Source: Pezizomycotina sp. ARF18
Taxonomy: Eukaryota; Ascomycota
Direction of reading: 5' to 3'
DNA length: 64,000 nt
NCBI GenBank assembly: GCA_002224055.1
Contig: AZLU01000181.1
Coordinates: 1 to 64,000, forward strand
Below the pieces are notes generated by a model. It saw only the letters and a program-made list of their open reading frames with translations. It was not told the DNA's origin and did not search any database. The position numbers and the translations under genes are program-made. Within the stretch, counting starts at the first letter, position 1, and every line of letters begins with the position of its first letter. Shown here piece by piece: positions 11,937-25,820 of the stretch.

Positions 11937-12454
11937 CCGTCACTCAGACTATACGCCTATGAACTCACGAGGAACACCCCGCCTGGGTTCATTTAAGTGA
12001 ATAGTTTTTTGTTTTCGCTCAAATCTCTTCCTTCTTTTCCTGGTTTTTCGGGTATACGGCACAGCATCCTTTGACGGGATCCTGAACCAGTATACTCTAT
12101 TTCCTTCCGTTTTCTTTATTCTTCTCGCTTTTTCTCCACAATCATTGAGGAATGATTACGAATATACAATTATATAGATGTATAGATCTTGTAGCGCTTC
12201 TCTTAGATCTTTCCCCCCTTTGTTTGATTCAAAAGTCATGAGGCGTTTTTTATGTCTTCTTTCCTCTCCATTATATCTTTATTCATTGACTTATACATTT
12301 TGGGTGAAAAGCACATGTCATGGAGTTTTTGGTGTTCCGGTTGTATTTTACAATTCTTCTATTGTTTATTATTTAATTTACAATATATAAGTATTTTGGT
12401 TAATATCCCTTGCCTCATCCAACTGTGGAGGAACCGAACTTCTTTGCTATGTTT
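11937..12454. other. Spacer, no gene seen
   Basis: T-rich sequence between a possible plus-strand gene and the 3' end of RIX7. The open frames here are spurious hydrophobic translations of T-rich DNA. Confidence 0.5.
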
Positions 12455-15600
<3,146 letters not shown>

Positions 15601-16153
15601 TTGATGGATAAGAGTGACGCTATATAGGGTAGTAAATGGAAGAAACAAGATACAGCGTAAAAATGTATCCTTTTACTGGCTTGTTACGGTGTCGCGATAT
15701 TTTTGTTGGAAAAGAAGATTTTTTAACATTTTTGATATTGAAGAGCTTTCCTTATCAATAAGGCAGTAGTAACTGCACGCTTTTATCGACCTGTACAAAT
15801 AGCAAATACTTTTTTAGTGGATCTTTTTTTTTTTTTTTTTTTTTTCCCGGAGGGTGAGCTCGTGACATTCAATTTTCTCTTTTTATACTGCCAATAAAAT
15901 AAAATAAAAATAAAATAAAAGGGACGAGGTTAGTTTCGTGAAGACAGACAACACCTATCGTCTCTCTCTTTCCTTTTGCTTTTCGTTTCCTACCGTCGCG
16001 GTATCTTCTCTCTCTGTTTTCTTCCGCTAGCCCTTCTTTCTTCCTTGTAAGGTTATTGTCATGCACATCCCCTGAAGGAATATATCTTTATTATCGGGCG
16101 TCTCTCTGATTCTGCGTCACCAACGAATCGCGTCTACGTTTGAAATATACGCC
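15601..16153. promoter_or_regulatory. Divergent intergenic region RIX7/VPS20
   Basis: About 550 bases between two divergent start codons, so it should hold both promoters. It contains a T23 run near 15824-15846 and an AAAATAAAATA-type A/T repeat near 15895-15920. No specific binding site is recognised. Confidence 0.5.
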
Positions 16154-17318
16154 ATGGGAAATGTCGGAAGCTCAAACCGGATTACGGCGCACGATAGGTT
16201 AGTGCTGGTGCTCATCTCGCTCACTTCTTTCCTCGATATCGCCCTGTTTATTGTCTTTTGGCTCCCTCGAGAGATGCTCCGTGCGAACGCCCTTAGAGCC
16301 TCCTATTGCTACGGCGCTTTTCAAGCGACTGGTCGAAGAAAATCAGACACCATTGTATATCTTCGTGGTTGGCTGGACTAAATGCTAAACACCCGCTGGA
16401 TCTGCAGGGCGATTCTTGACATGAAAATCCAACGCGACAAGCTGCGAATGTTCCAAAAGAAAATCCAAACGGTGCTCGACCGGGAACACGAAATCGGAAG
16501 GAATGCCTGCGCCGCGGTGACAAGCACAGGGCATTGCTGGCGCTGAGAAAGCGCAAATACCAGGAGCAAATGCTGAAGAAGACGGACAGTCAACTTGAAC
16601 GCTTGAGCAATTGGTAGCGTGCTCTTTCCTTGCTATATTTTATTTTAAATTTTTTTCTTTTTTGAAGGGGAAGAAATAATGACCGTCTTGATCTTGCAAT
16701 TTCTTCACTTGTTTTTCACTACTTTGTATAATTTTAGGGGGCTAATGTATTAGAGTTTTAGACATCAACCATCGAATTTTCCTTAATTCAAAAGGACGTC
16801 ATGTTCGGCCTCCAGCAAGGCACGTCTGTTTTGAAGGAGCTGCAGAAAGATATGTCATTAGAAGCTGTCGAAAACTTGTCGGCGAGACGCAAGATGCAAT
16901 AGCGTACCAAAAAAGTATGTTGCTCGTTTATCTTTATCTGCAAACCAGCCTTGCAGTGCTGCAGTGCTAAAAATTTATTACTTTTTCTTAGGAAGTAAGC
17001 GAACTACTTAGCTCCAGCATGTCGAACGAAGATGAAGACGCCGTAAAAGACGAATTTGAGGAGTTTGCAGAGACAAGCTATTGCCGGTCTAAAGACGCAT
17101 ACTCCAGCAGAATCGGAGCCCAACCATGGCCTGACGGTAAGAAATATAGCCCCATATACCTCCAACGTAAATATGGGTGGAAAGGGAAAAATATATAAGT
17201 ATATATATAAATATTTTCTTTGGTGCTAATCCAGTCCTCGCAGTTACCCAATGTTCCACAATCCGAAATCGAGGAAAATGAGGAGCCGCAACCACAGCGC
17301 CAGGCAATTCCTGCTTGA
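16154..17318 (+). CDS. VPS20: Vps20/CHMP6, ESCRT-III nucleator
   Basis: Starts ESCRT-III polymerisation on endosomes after binding ESCRT-II. Exon 1 is MGNVGSSNRITAHDR; Gly2 in a MGxxxS context predicts N-myristoylation. The next exon reads AILDMKIQRDKLRMFQKKIQ, then RGDKHRALLALRKRKYQEQM and LKKTDSQLERLSN, the basic helical core. Then come SLIQKDVMFGLQQGTSVLKE, EKLVGETQDAIAYQK, EVSELLSSSMSNEDEDAVKD and EFEEFAETAIAGLK, the acidic autoinhibitory half. The last exon begins LPNVPQSEIEENEEPQPQ and stops at 17318. LPxVP fits the MIM2 motif by which CHMP6 binds Vps4. There are about four introns, and a small number of indels (for example in the EIGREC region). Confidence 0.94.
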
Positions 17319-18526
17319 TTACGCAGCGCAATTTTCTGGCGGTTCCAGCTTATGCTGTACATTGTTGTAGAGGAACTCGTCAGGGCCATTGTAACTCCCC
17401 GGCTAGCTGGTAGAGATGGGTTTTCCTTAGGCAGGCTCGCCCGTGCCCCGCTACCCAACAATAAAAAGCCGCGCCTGAATCATTTCTGCCACGTCAAGCT
17501 ATACAAATACCTCTTCATTAAACTTGAGCGGCGTGAGTTTGGTACAAGCGCTATTGCTCCTTCGGCTTTCCTTTTGAGACATTACCAGGAAAATTTAATA
17601 CCTGCTGAAATGTCTTGCGTCCCGCACAAAACAACGTAAGGGCCCAGGAGAGGAGGGAAGCAATGGGCAGTTTGCTAAAGTTCTGCCCAAGCGGTACGAT
17701 ATTATGTCACAACATTAGAGAAGGATATGTATACCGCGCGAGATAACGGTGTGCTAGAAGGGTGAAAAGCGGGGATTGTAATTAAAAAGGTTTTCTTGTT
17801 TGAAAATATAGACTCCATGTGAATATAAAACCGCTGTTTTGAGCCAGCGGTCATGTACTTCTATAGTGGTTCGCAACTCTGGTTTTCTAGACCTTTTAAG
17901 AAAATAAACAAATCTTTGAATAGTATAGAAGCTACGTCCCGAAATCCGGACATAGATTAACAGCAAAATAACTGAGGAAATAATTAAGGAGCTCAGTAGT
18001 CTGCAATTCTTACCCCCAAAGAGTGCCTGGCTAGGAAAAAGGTTTGTTTATTATCAAATTAAGCTCTCCTATTTCTTTTCTTTAACCAAGTAGCAGGTAC
18101 TCAGGTATTTATTGGCGAGAGGAATTGTTACTTTAATTTGCTAATGCCTGAACATATTTGTACAAAATCAAAAGGCCTGATAGAACGAGAAACAGGGAGA
18201 AGAAGATGCGAGATCCTATGGAGGCCGATGAAGCCAGCATTTAGAGCAGAAGGAAACATACAGAAGCAATAAACTAATACGAAATATATGGAGATATTAG
18301 TCTCGTTGGACGTAACAGCATAAGGGAGGAAGATAGAGTGGTATAATACTATATATCCGAGCATCAAACTAAGTAACCTTCGGAGAAATTTTACAATGTG
18401 TTTCCAATGAGAGCAAAGATAAAAGATAAACGTAATATAAATGGGGACTCAGGCACGCTGATAAGTCCGTGATAGAGTCGGTCGAATGTTCAAACCAAAC
18501 CGATAGACAGACGACGATTTAGGAGT
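17319..18526. other. Spacer, no firm gene
   Basis: Overlapping open frames lie on both strands at about 17340-17640; the minus strand offers MSQKESRRSNSACTKLTPLK and the plus strand a 95-residue frame. Neither has a domain or a consistent splice pattern. The rest is AT-rich. Confidence 0.35.
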
Positions 18527-20598
18527 TTAAAAAGGAAAGAAACCTGATGCTTGTTTTATAAATGAAACGCCCAAACCCCAAGATATAAGTTTTTTTTTAC
18601 AGAATTCGACAATTTTTGAGATGATCATTTTTTTTTTAGATTCCTCAATAGCACCGGTAATATATTCATAGGACGAAAAGAATAGCGCATTCAGAAGGCA
18701 GCTGCGCGTCATCGAAACACCGAGCCCACGGTACATACGTCGATGAAACATATTGTACTTTTGTTTCGGGATGGGCTCGCCCGGTGGGGTTTCTAATGTC
18801 CTTGATAAATCAGGTTGCATATGTCAGTAAATTGGCGTTGAAAGATTACAAGACGTTGTCTTTTCTTGAGCTAAATCAAAGGCAGGAATGAATATGAGAG
18901 AATTTTTAGAGTAAGGAGATGTGTATCATTGAGATTCGGAATTCCTTTGCGATTTCCACGGTTTCCATGTACTCACTTGCGTTGGTATATGCTTTTCGCA
19001 CTATCAATTGGGTAGATCTGACGGAAGGGTTAGCTTTGATTTGCTTTGGCAGTAGAATCATTCTCTTGTGGTCTCACCATTACCAGCTCAAAAGCCCGCA
19101 TAATCCTCCCGAACCGGCTTTGTCAATGAGGTTGCACCTTCCTAGAGAAAACGTTTGTTTGAATGTCTCGTAAAGCTTGAAAGAAGCCGTTAGTGCTCCC
19201 ATAAAAAGAAAAAAAAGAGAGGTCCACATTGAGGAAATCAGTACATACCGTAAAGTAAATAGCAGTTCCAAGCGTGTCACGTGTAAGCAACGAAGATGGA
19301 AAAGTAAAACGGTTCATGTTAGTTATGGACCCGACATATGTTACAACGAGTGAGAGTACAAGGAGAATGGAATTGTTTTATTCTCAAGAGGAGAACATCG
19401 GACATCATGTTCTGCTTTTTATATGTACCTAAGTGTAAATGGAATCCAGAATAGAGGCCCTTGAAGCCTCGGCTTTCGACAATCCGTTTTGCAGCTGTGT
19501 ATGTACGGCACCCTTAGGCAACGGCTGTGAAACATCGGGAATTTTCATGCTCCATTTTTAACAAGAATTTCGAGCTGTGAGCTGAGTTTTGTAAACTCGA
19601 AAGGGCCTAGATACATGTTCAGAGATATCCGCAAACCAGCTCTCAACCTGGAGGTTTTTATTTATTTTGTTTATTTTTATTTTTATTTTTATGATGAGAG
19701 CGGGGAAGAAATTTTGCAGCCTTGCGAACTTACAAGCCACTACAGTGATTCCAGCACCTGATGTTGCACCTCCGGCAGCAAATAGGGCGATATTGAGAAG
19801 ACCTGGAATGATCGACTTCCTTGCCCCTCATAGATCTACCAGTTTCCCTATATGCGTCTCTTGACGATTTGTAAATCGAGAAGGAAATTGTCGCACCATA
19901 GATATGGAGAGCAATGGTGCAAGGCTGCCTGTTGAAAAATCGATCCGAGCTCAAGACGTCAATTTCAAATAAAAGCTAGCAAGTGAACAGAAAAGGAGAT
20001 ATCTTGTAACTAAGATTTGATAAAGGTAGTAGCATTGAAGTGTAGTGTTTCTAAGAAGCAATGCTTTGGGACAGCCATTGCAACAATTACGAAGCTTGGA
20101 CAGCGGGAAGGCGCAACGATTGCACCATACCTCGCCAAACCCCATAAATCCTTCAGTCTGCTTGGTATGAACGACGCAGGACATAATGAGGGGAAAGGAT
20201 AACCTATAATACCGAGTTAGCCATGCGTATACCATAAGATCCGATCCTCTACAAAACCCTCCGATGAAGCAAAATAGGCAAGAACAACCGTCCATCGTTA
20301 AGCCAGAGGAAGAGGATGCGAGCTGTTTTTCCGGAATTAAAGAAGTTTATGGATACTGGAAATTCTCACGTTTTGAAGCCTTGTCTTGATAGAATCGAGA
20401 GGAACTATTAATTTCAAAGAGAAAAAAAGTAAGAATGATGAGCCTCAGATATTAGGTAAATAGTTATGAAGCAACCCATACATGATGTGAGCGTTGAGAT
20501 CACGGACGAAGTCCAGCGGCTACTTCTGTTTTATATCGTTTTGCGAAAGACAAGGGAGGCTCCTCGGTCTCCTCAACGCCATTGATACTCCTAGTCAT
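18527..20598 (-). CDS. Mitochondrial carrier family protein (SLC25), substrate unknown
   Basis: Inner-membrane solute carrier with three repeats. The start at 20598 gives MTRSINGVEETEEPPLSFAK. The three signature motifs are visible: PLDSIKTRLQ (about 20360), PFEFTKLSSQLE (about 19600) and YPIDSAKSIYQR (about 18980). Between them are YGATISFSIYKSSRDAYRET, ALFAAGGATSGAGITVVAC, RIVESRGFKGLYSGFHLHLR, RDTLGTAIYFT and FKQTFSLGRCNL. The C-terminal repeat reads MYRGLGVSMTRSCLLNALFF then SSYEYITGAIEES. There are many short introns, and indels shift the frame in the middle of repeat 1. The RDTLGTAIYF and GLGVSMTRSCL runs fit fungal carriers of unassigned substrate, so I give no symbol. Confidence 0.88.
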
Positions 20599-21146
20599 GA
20601 TGGCATGGGATACTGGTGTGAAACGTCCGTTTTGTGTCTGTTTACAAATCTTTATTAATTATCAGTTGATTGTTGGTCTTTCTTTTGCTTTACTTGATTC
20701 CAAGATATATATAGACTTGGAAGGTAAAGAGTAGACTCAATTCTAGCTGTTATACTGTAGATAATGATTTTATATATGGTGCTTCTCTCTTTTTTTTTTT
20801 TTTTTTTTTTTTTCTTAAAAAAAGTATTTGGTAAACCATGAGCAAATGAGGGCTGTTGGTTTGGATCCTTTACCTTTATGAATGGTTAACCAGGTGGAGA
20901 AGGTTGCGGCAGGTCGTTTATTATCGTCAACTGGATTGGAATACTTTAAGAGCTTTTTATTGGCCTTTGTAAAGGTTAAAGTCGTCAAAATATCGTGCAA
21001 AAAGTGCTCTATAATATTCTCGATCTTTCTTCGGCCGTTTCTCCTTATATAACGTCCTCCTCAACTTGAGTCAAAATCGTTTGCTTTTGTAATCTAACAA
21101 TGGCATATTTCTTCCTTCCTCCTGCTTTTCCTTTTCTTTTTTTTCT

Positions 21147-21178
21147 CCCCCCCCCCTTTTTTTTTTTTTTTTTTTTTT
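21147..21178. repeat. Composite homopolymer C10-T22
   Basis: Ten C followed by 22 T on the plus strand, so A22-G10 on the minus strand. It is the same orientation class as the tracts at 1943, 5232 and 60374. Confidence 0.8.
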
Positions 21179-22036
21179 CCTGGCAGCAAGATACAATATA
21201 TATTTGTATGTATATATGTCTCGCTGTATTCCTAATTGTCACATGGTGGGTTATGTTTTGCTTTTGTGGGGGCCCTTGCCACAGAATTTGATGATACTTG
21301 ATTGTATCGGATATCAATGCCTTTAACCACAAAACCGTCCTTTAGTCGTCCAGGGAAAAGGTCTACGCACAGCGCATTAGATCCATGAGAGTCTCTCGTT
21401 GTCTTTGTCGTTCTCGGTTTGCTGATATTTCAGACGGTGGCCGCGCTACTGCTTCCCTGGGTAAAATGAAATTCGGACATGGAAGCAGGACGTTCATATT
21501 TTGGCCGCCAGCGGCGGCAGAACGATTAAGGCGACTGTCCTCCCCTTGTTCGTTGGTCGTTTGACTGTTGCGTCCCGTTTTGGGTTTTCTTCCAAAGGAG
21601 AGGAGTATACGATAACTGATTCGAAATATACAACTCAAGTGTGAATCTTTTGCAGCTGGTATTCTCTAATAAAAGATGCGCTTTATATATAGGTCTCTCG
21701 AAGTATCTTTCTACCCCTCTTTCGATTGTTTATCGTTCAATTTTTTTTTTTTTTTTTTTGAAAAAGGTTCGTCCAGTAGCTTAAAAGGAAGAGAACGGCG
21801 GGAGGTAATTCGGAGAAAATCTTTCCCTCTCTCTCCCTTCTTCCTCCTGTTATTTTATTCTTCCTTAACTTGATGTTCCTTAAGGAGACGATTTGTGAGC
21901 AGACCAGTCCGTTATCAAAAGTGCGTACTTGGGAAGCTCCGCTGCAACAAGCTTCGTGCACTGGAGAAGCTTGAGTGATTGATTAAAAAGGAAAAACAAG
22001 AAATGAAAAGGAAATGGAAGGGAAAGAGTTAAAAAT

Positions 22037-22112
22037 GAAAAAAAAAAATAAATAAATAATAAATATAAAATAAAATAAAAAAAAAAATAAAAATAAAAAA
22101 ATAAAAAAAATG
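22037..22112. repeat. A-rich AAAT/AAAAT-type low-complexity tract
   Basis: Interrupted AAAT and AAAAT units in an almost pure A/T stretch. Confidence 0.75.
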
Positions 22113-22687
22113 AAATAGGATTAAAAGAAGATTTTTGGAGGTCTTATTTCTCGATTGCCTCGTTGGGCTAACCTCTTCAACGGTTGCGTACTTTTCTGAT
22201 AATAATAATACTAGTAATAATATACTATATAATATTGAGTAATCGGCTAAACAAAGGTGGGGTGTACAGTGTTGGGTTAAGTTTACTTGGAAAAAAAGCT
22301 CAGACTACCGGTATTTACTACTGACTGACATACTTACTTTGCTCTTGTGCTCTTTCTCTTTTCTCTTGTCTCTTTCCTTGGTTCTTCTTGCAGCAGACTC
22401 GTGCGTGATATATTTTTTTTCTTCGATGGCAAAAAAATAAATACGTATATATCACGTGACAGGGGGTATCGGAAAATGTGGGGTTATCCGCTAAGCGAAA
22501 CGTTGTTGATATTTTTTTTTTTTTTAAAGAAATATTGGGTCGTGAGTCTTAAAGTCTTTTCCTTCTTTTTCATTTCTACTTCTACCCAACAACAACAACA
22601 ACCACAACAGTAGCAGCCGCAGTTATAGCAAATAAAGTAAACAATAAACAAACAAGCACATAGCAAACGACCAAATAAATAGTGATT

Positions 22688-22722
<35 letters not shown>

Positions 22723-22758
22723 GTAATATTATATATTATTATTATTATTATTATTATT
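22688..22758. repeat. Palindromic ATA/TAT trinucleotide microsatellite
   Basis: AAT units switch to ATT units, pass a short TATATATT centre and continue as ATT units, so the block can fold on itself. Confidence 0.8.
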
Positions 22759-22927
22759 GTATTATATTACTCATTAATGAAGTAAAATTGACCATAGAGT
22801 ATATAGTCGTTGAGGACCTTCCCGCCAGCGTTCATCAGTCTGCAGTAGTATGACCGCCAGCAAAGACGAAAGGACGAGCCTGGGTGCCATCCCATAACCT
22901 ATCTTCCTATATTTCCCACCTTCGAAT

Positions 22928-24698
22928 ATGGTAGTCAACAAGGGGCCCATCCCTTCCTTTTATGGCTGTTATCTTTTACGGTATGTATGTTTCTGAGCTC
23001 CAACACCAGAACAGCTTGTTTGCGAATATCCCCTCTAATTTCAAATGTCCTCGTTTTTCAACGGATAATAATAACGCCAGCGGCTTTTCGCAGTTCGATT
23101 CCATCTCCTTCAAGATTCTATATCGGATCCACACCTGATCCTCTACGGAGATTAAAGCAGCATAATGGCGAGATCAAAGGCGGAGCTCGAAAGACGAGCA
23201 AGAGTGGACCTTGGGATATGATAGCCCTTGTAGGAGGTTGGTTACACCGGCTCATCGACGCTTTATATACGTGTTGTCCTTTTTCACAAAAAAAATATTC
23301 CTCTGCCGCCTGAGACTATATATACCTCCACGTCTCCGAAGAACTGTTGGAAGCGGCTACATCTTCATAGTATTAAGAGTGCCTGACTTACCGCTCCTCG
23401 GCAAAAATAGGGTTTCCATCTGCTAGACATGCTTTACGATTCGAGTGGGTACGTAGTTCACAATGCCGTTAGTCAAGCGCTCGAGCAAGTCGTTGTATCA
23501 CATATCCTTCTTCCACATATGTATATACTACTTTAAAAGAATAGCCATGATAACATGACGATAACCAAGATATATTCGACCGAGACAGGCCTGGCAAAAT
23601 CCTGAGCAGACAACTGCCGTATCGAAAGAACGACGAGAAGAGCATGAAGCCGTTGCGCAACATCGTAGTAGATCAGGGAATACAAAACGCCCGAGTCAGA
23701 CGTTCAGCAAATCTTTGGCGCGAAGGTTTTTCGAACCTGATCCTTCTTCTCAGTGCCGATTCTTTGCACGTTGGCCCCTCGAGCTCCACATTTTTGACTC
23801 TGACGTACTGATCGCCTGGAAGAGATATCCTCGCGATATGCCGATCACCATAAATACCCGCCGGTGGAGGTTATATTTGAGCCATCGGTTCGAGAAAAGC
23901 TGCGGGAGAACGGATCCATGGTATCTACACCGGGAGACCAAACTCACGTGGCCATGACGTGCTCAGAATATCGATACTAATTATAGTGAGTGTATTCGAA
24001 CACATTTAGTTGAAAAAGAAAGGAACGCGCCAAAAAAAAAAATATGGAAAATACTGTGTCAACAAGCCGTATACATTGTGAATTTGAAGTTAGAAGAGAT
24101 CAAGACTGACAACATATATAGCCACCTTGCAGGAATATATAACCAAGTCGCTTCAATGCTAACTTGCGAATCGCCGTTTATTGTGCAGCGTTTGCCTACA
24201 AGCTTGGAGCCTTCTTGCGATTCATACATTGTCATTTGTCCACACGGCGATTGTAAAAGTTCTGCGCACATGACGTGTCTGGCGAAGCATTATTTAAGAA
24301 CGAAAATAAAGGGGAACAGGATCATGGGAGCGAACTATGCCTTCCTGTCTCAAGCAAATGCCCTGCATGTAACAAACCGTCTAAATGGGTCGACATTGTT
24401 AAAGAGCACTCTGTACGAGGAACCAAATTTAAGGAGGAGGATTGGGGGAAAGGGAAGGAAGATTTCACCGAAGATTCGGAAAATTCGAGTTCGCTCCGGC
24501 AGGAACAAGTTTGAAGCGGACTGTGAAGGTGATGGTAACATGGAAGACGATTCTGAGTCGTCAGAGTCCAGTTCCTGTAGCAGCCGTTCCTGTGAAGGGG
24601 ACTACCAGCAAGGCGACTACGAAGAATGGTTTTGGAAACCCGAGGTCTCTGAACAGGAAGAGGATTCTCAGCAGGAAAACGTGATTATAAGTTCTTGA
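22928..24698 (+). CDS. SLX1: Slx1 structure-specific endonuclease subunit
   Basis: GIY-YIG nuclease that works with Slx4 to cut branched DNA. Exon 1 is [18 protein letters not shown], the GIY strand, ending at a GTATGT donor. Exon 2 has [20 protein letters not shown] and [20 protein letters not shown], with the YIG strand and catalytic Arg region. Exon 3 begins [13 protein letters not shown], carrying the metal-binding Glu. A middle part reads [20 protein letters not shown]. The C-terminal Zn-binding domain shows [20 protein letters not shown] and, in a shifted frame, [19 protein letters not shown]. The tail is acidic and Ser-rich ([17 protein letters not shown]) and ends QQENVIISS-stop at 24698. 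Domain order and length fit fungal Slx1. Indels disrupt exon 3 and the Zn domain. Confidence 0.93.
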
Positions 24699-25037
24699 GG
24701 CGTCGATACACGACAGCTGTAAGTAAACTTGCAATCATACAAAGCACTTCCGTTAACGCCTGGGAACATCTTATCTTCACTAGCAAGGCGATAATTGCAT
24801 GATAACAACGTCTTTCAGTTCACATGCTATTATTCTGATTTTCTTTTCTTTTCCCTTTTTATTTCCGGTGTTGATAAGTTATATTTCTTTCCGTTCCCTT
24901 TTGTCATGACGTTCGTAGTTGACCGTCTTCGACTAAAGAATAAAAAATGAATAATAAAAAATAAACAGAAACACATAAACCACAATGACCCATTTCCATT
25001 CGTTTATCCTCCCATTATACCATGATTCAAATAACGC
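24699..25037. other. Convergent spacer SLX1/GPI protein
   Basis: About 340 bases between two converging genes holding both 3' ends. AATAAA-like sequences occur near 24938-24962. Nothing else is seen. Confidence 0.5.
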
Positions 25038-25524
25038 TCATCCTAAACGATTAAAGAGCAGCAGACACGCGATGAAAATCATGGGCGCGATGATTAGGGT
25101 GAAAGAGACGCCGTTCATGGCCGCTCTACTGTTGCTGGTGGTTGAGCTGGAGGCAGCAGATCCGGTCGCGGTTGAAGTACCAGTACCAGTGGCGGTGACA
25201 GCGGCGGCGGTAGTCTTAGCAGGGGTGGACTTGGGCGTTCCAGTAGCGCCTGCAGAAGTACTACCACCACCGGCAGCTGAAGCGGCAACACAAATTCCGC
25301 GGGCCTGAAAGAGAGAGGGGAAGTTAGCCTTCATTTCTCTGTTGCAGATGAGGTTATAGAGTGGACACGGATGTTTTTGACATACAGTTTCGTACTGAGC
25401 TTGCGCGCTGCTTCCGGCCGAGCAGAAATTGCTGTAGCATTGAGCCAGGCTTTGTTGGAACTATAGATGCCCAGTTAGTATATTATAACAAAAGAGAAAG
25501 AAGGGAGGAAAAAAAAATCCAATA

Positions 25525-25559
<35 letters not shown>

Positions 25560-25820
25560 CAGAAACACTATACAAATGTAGAAGGGATTGACTCCAAGTT
25601 TGACTTACATCACATTGGCACATGTAGTCAGCCGGGCACAGGCTTGTTAGAAGGGCCGGGACGAGGTTCTTGATGCAAGTCGTGACTTGCTGAGCGGCAT
25701 TGAAGTTACCGCAACCATCGAAATCGAGGAAGTCGCGCCGGGGAGGGGCGGGGTGACGACAGTCTGAGCGGTGACGAGACCGGCGACGGATGCGACGAAG
25801 ACAAGAGACCTGAAGAGCAT
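25038..25820 (-). CDS. Secreted, eight-cysteine, GPI-anchor-type protein (CFEM-like)
   Basis: Predicted cell-surface protein. The start at 25820 gives a signal peptide (MLFRSLVFVASVAGLVTAQT). After one indel a Cys-rich domain follows: CGNFNAAQQVTTCIKNLVPA, then LLTSLCPADYMCQCD at a GTAAG donor, then SLAQCYSNFCSAG, and finally ARGIC. That is eight cysteines in about 75 residues including a CxC, as in small fungal CFEM-like surface domains, although the spacing does not match CFEM exactly. A Ser/Thr/Ala/Gly-rich stalk and a hydrophobic end (FTLIIAPMIFIACLLL) after SNSRAAMNG are typical of GPI attachment. There are two introns. Possible roles include wall structure, haem or metal binding, or host interaction; none can be shown here. 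Confidence 0.82.
25525..25559. repeat. Microsatellite (AC)10 then (AT)7
   Basis: A dinucleotide repeat that switches abruptly from AC to AT inside an intron of the Cys-rich surface protein gene. Confidence 0.85.

Larger units (their letters stand above)
20599..22927. other. 2.3-kb spacer between carrier and SLX1 genes
   Basis: AT-rich and homopolymer-rich, likely containing promoters for both flanking genes. Patches at 20815-21000 (minus) and 21363-21638 (either strand) are open and moderately protein-like, but no domain is visible and both strands are open in the second one. Repeats within are listed separately. Confidence 0.4.
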
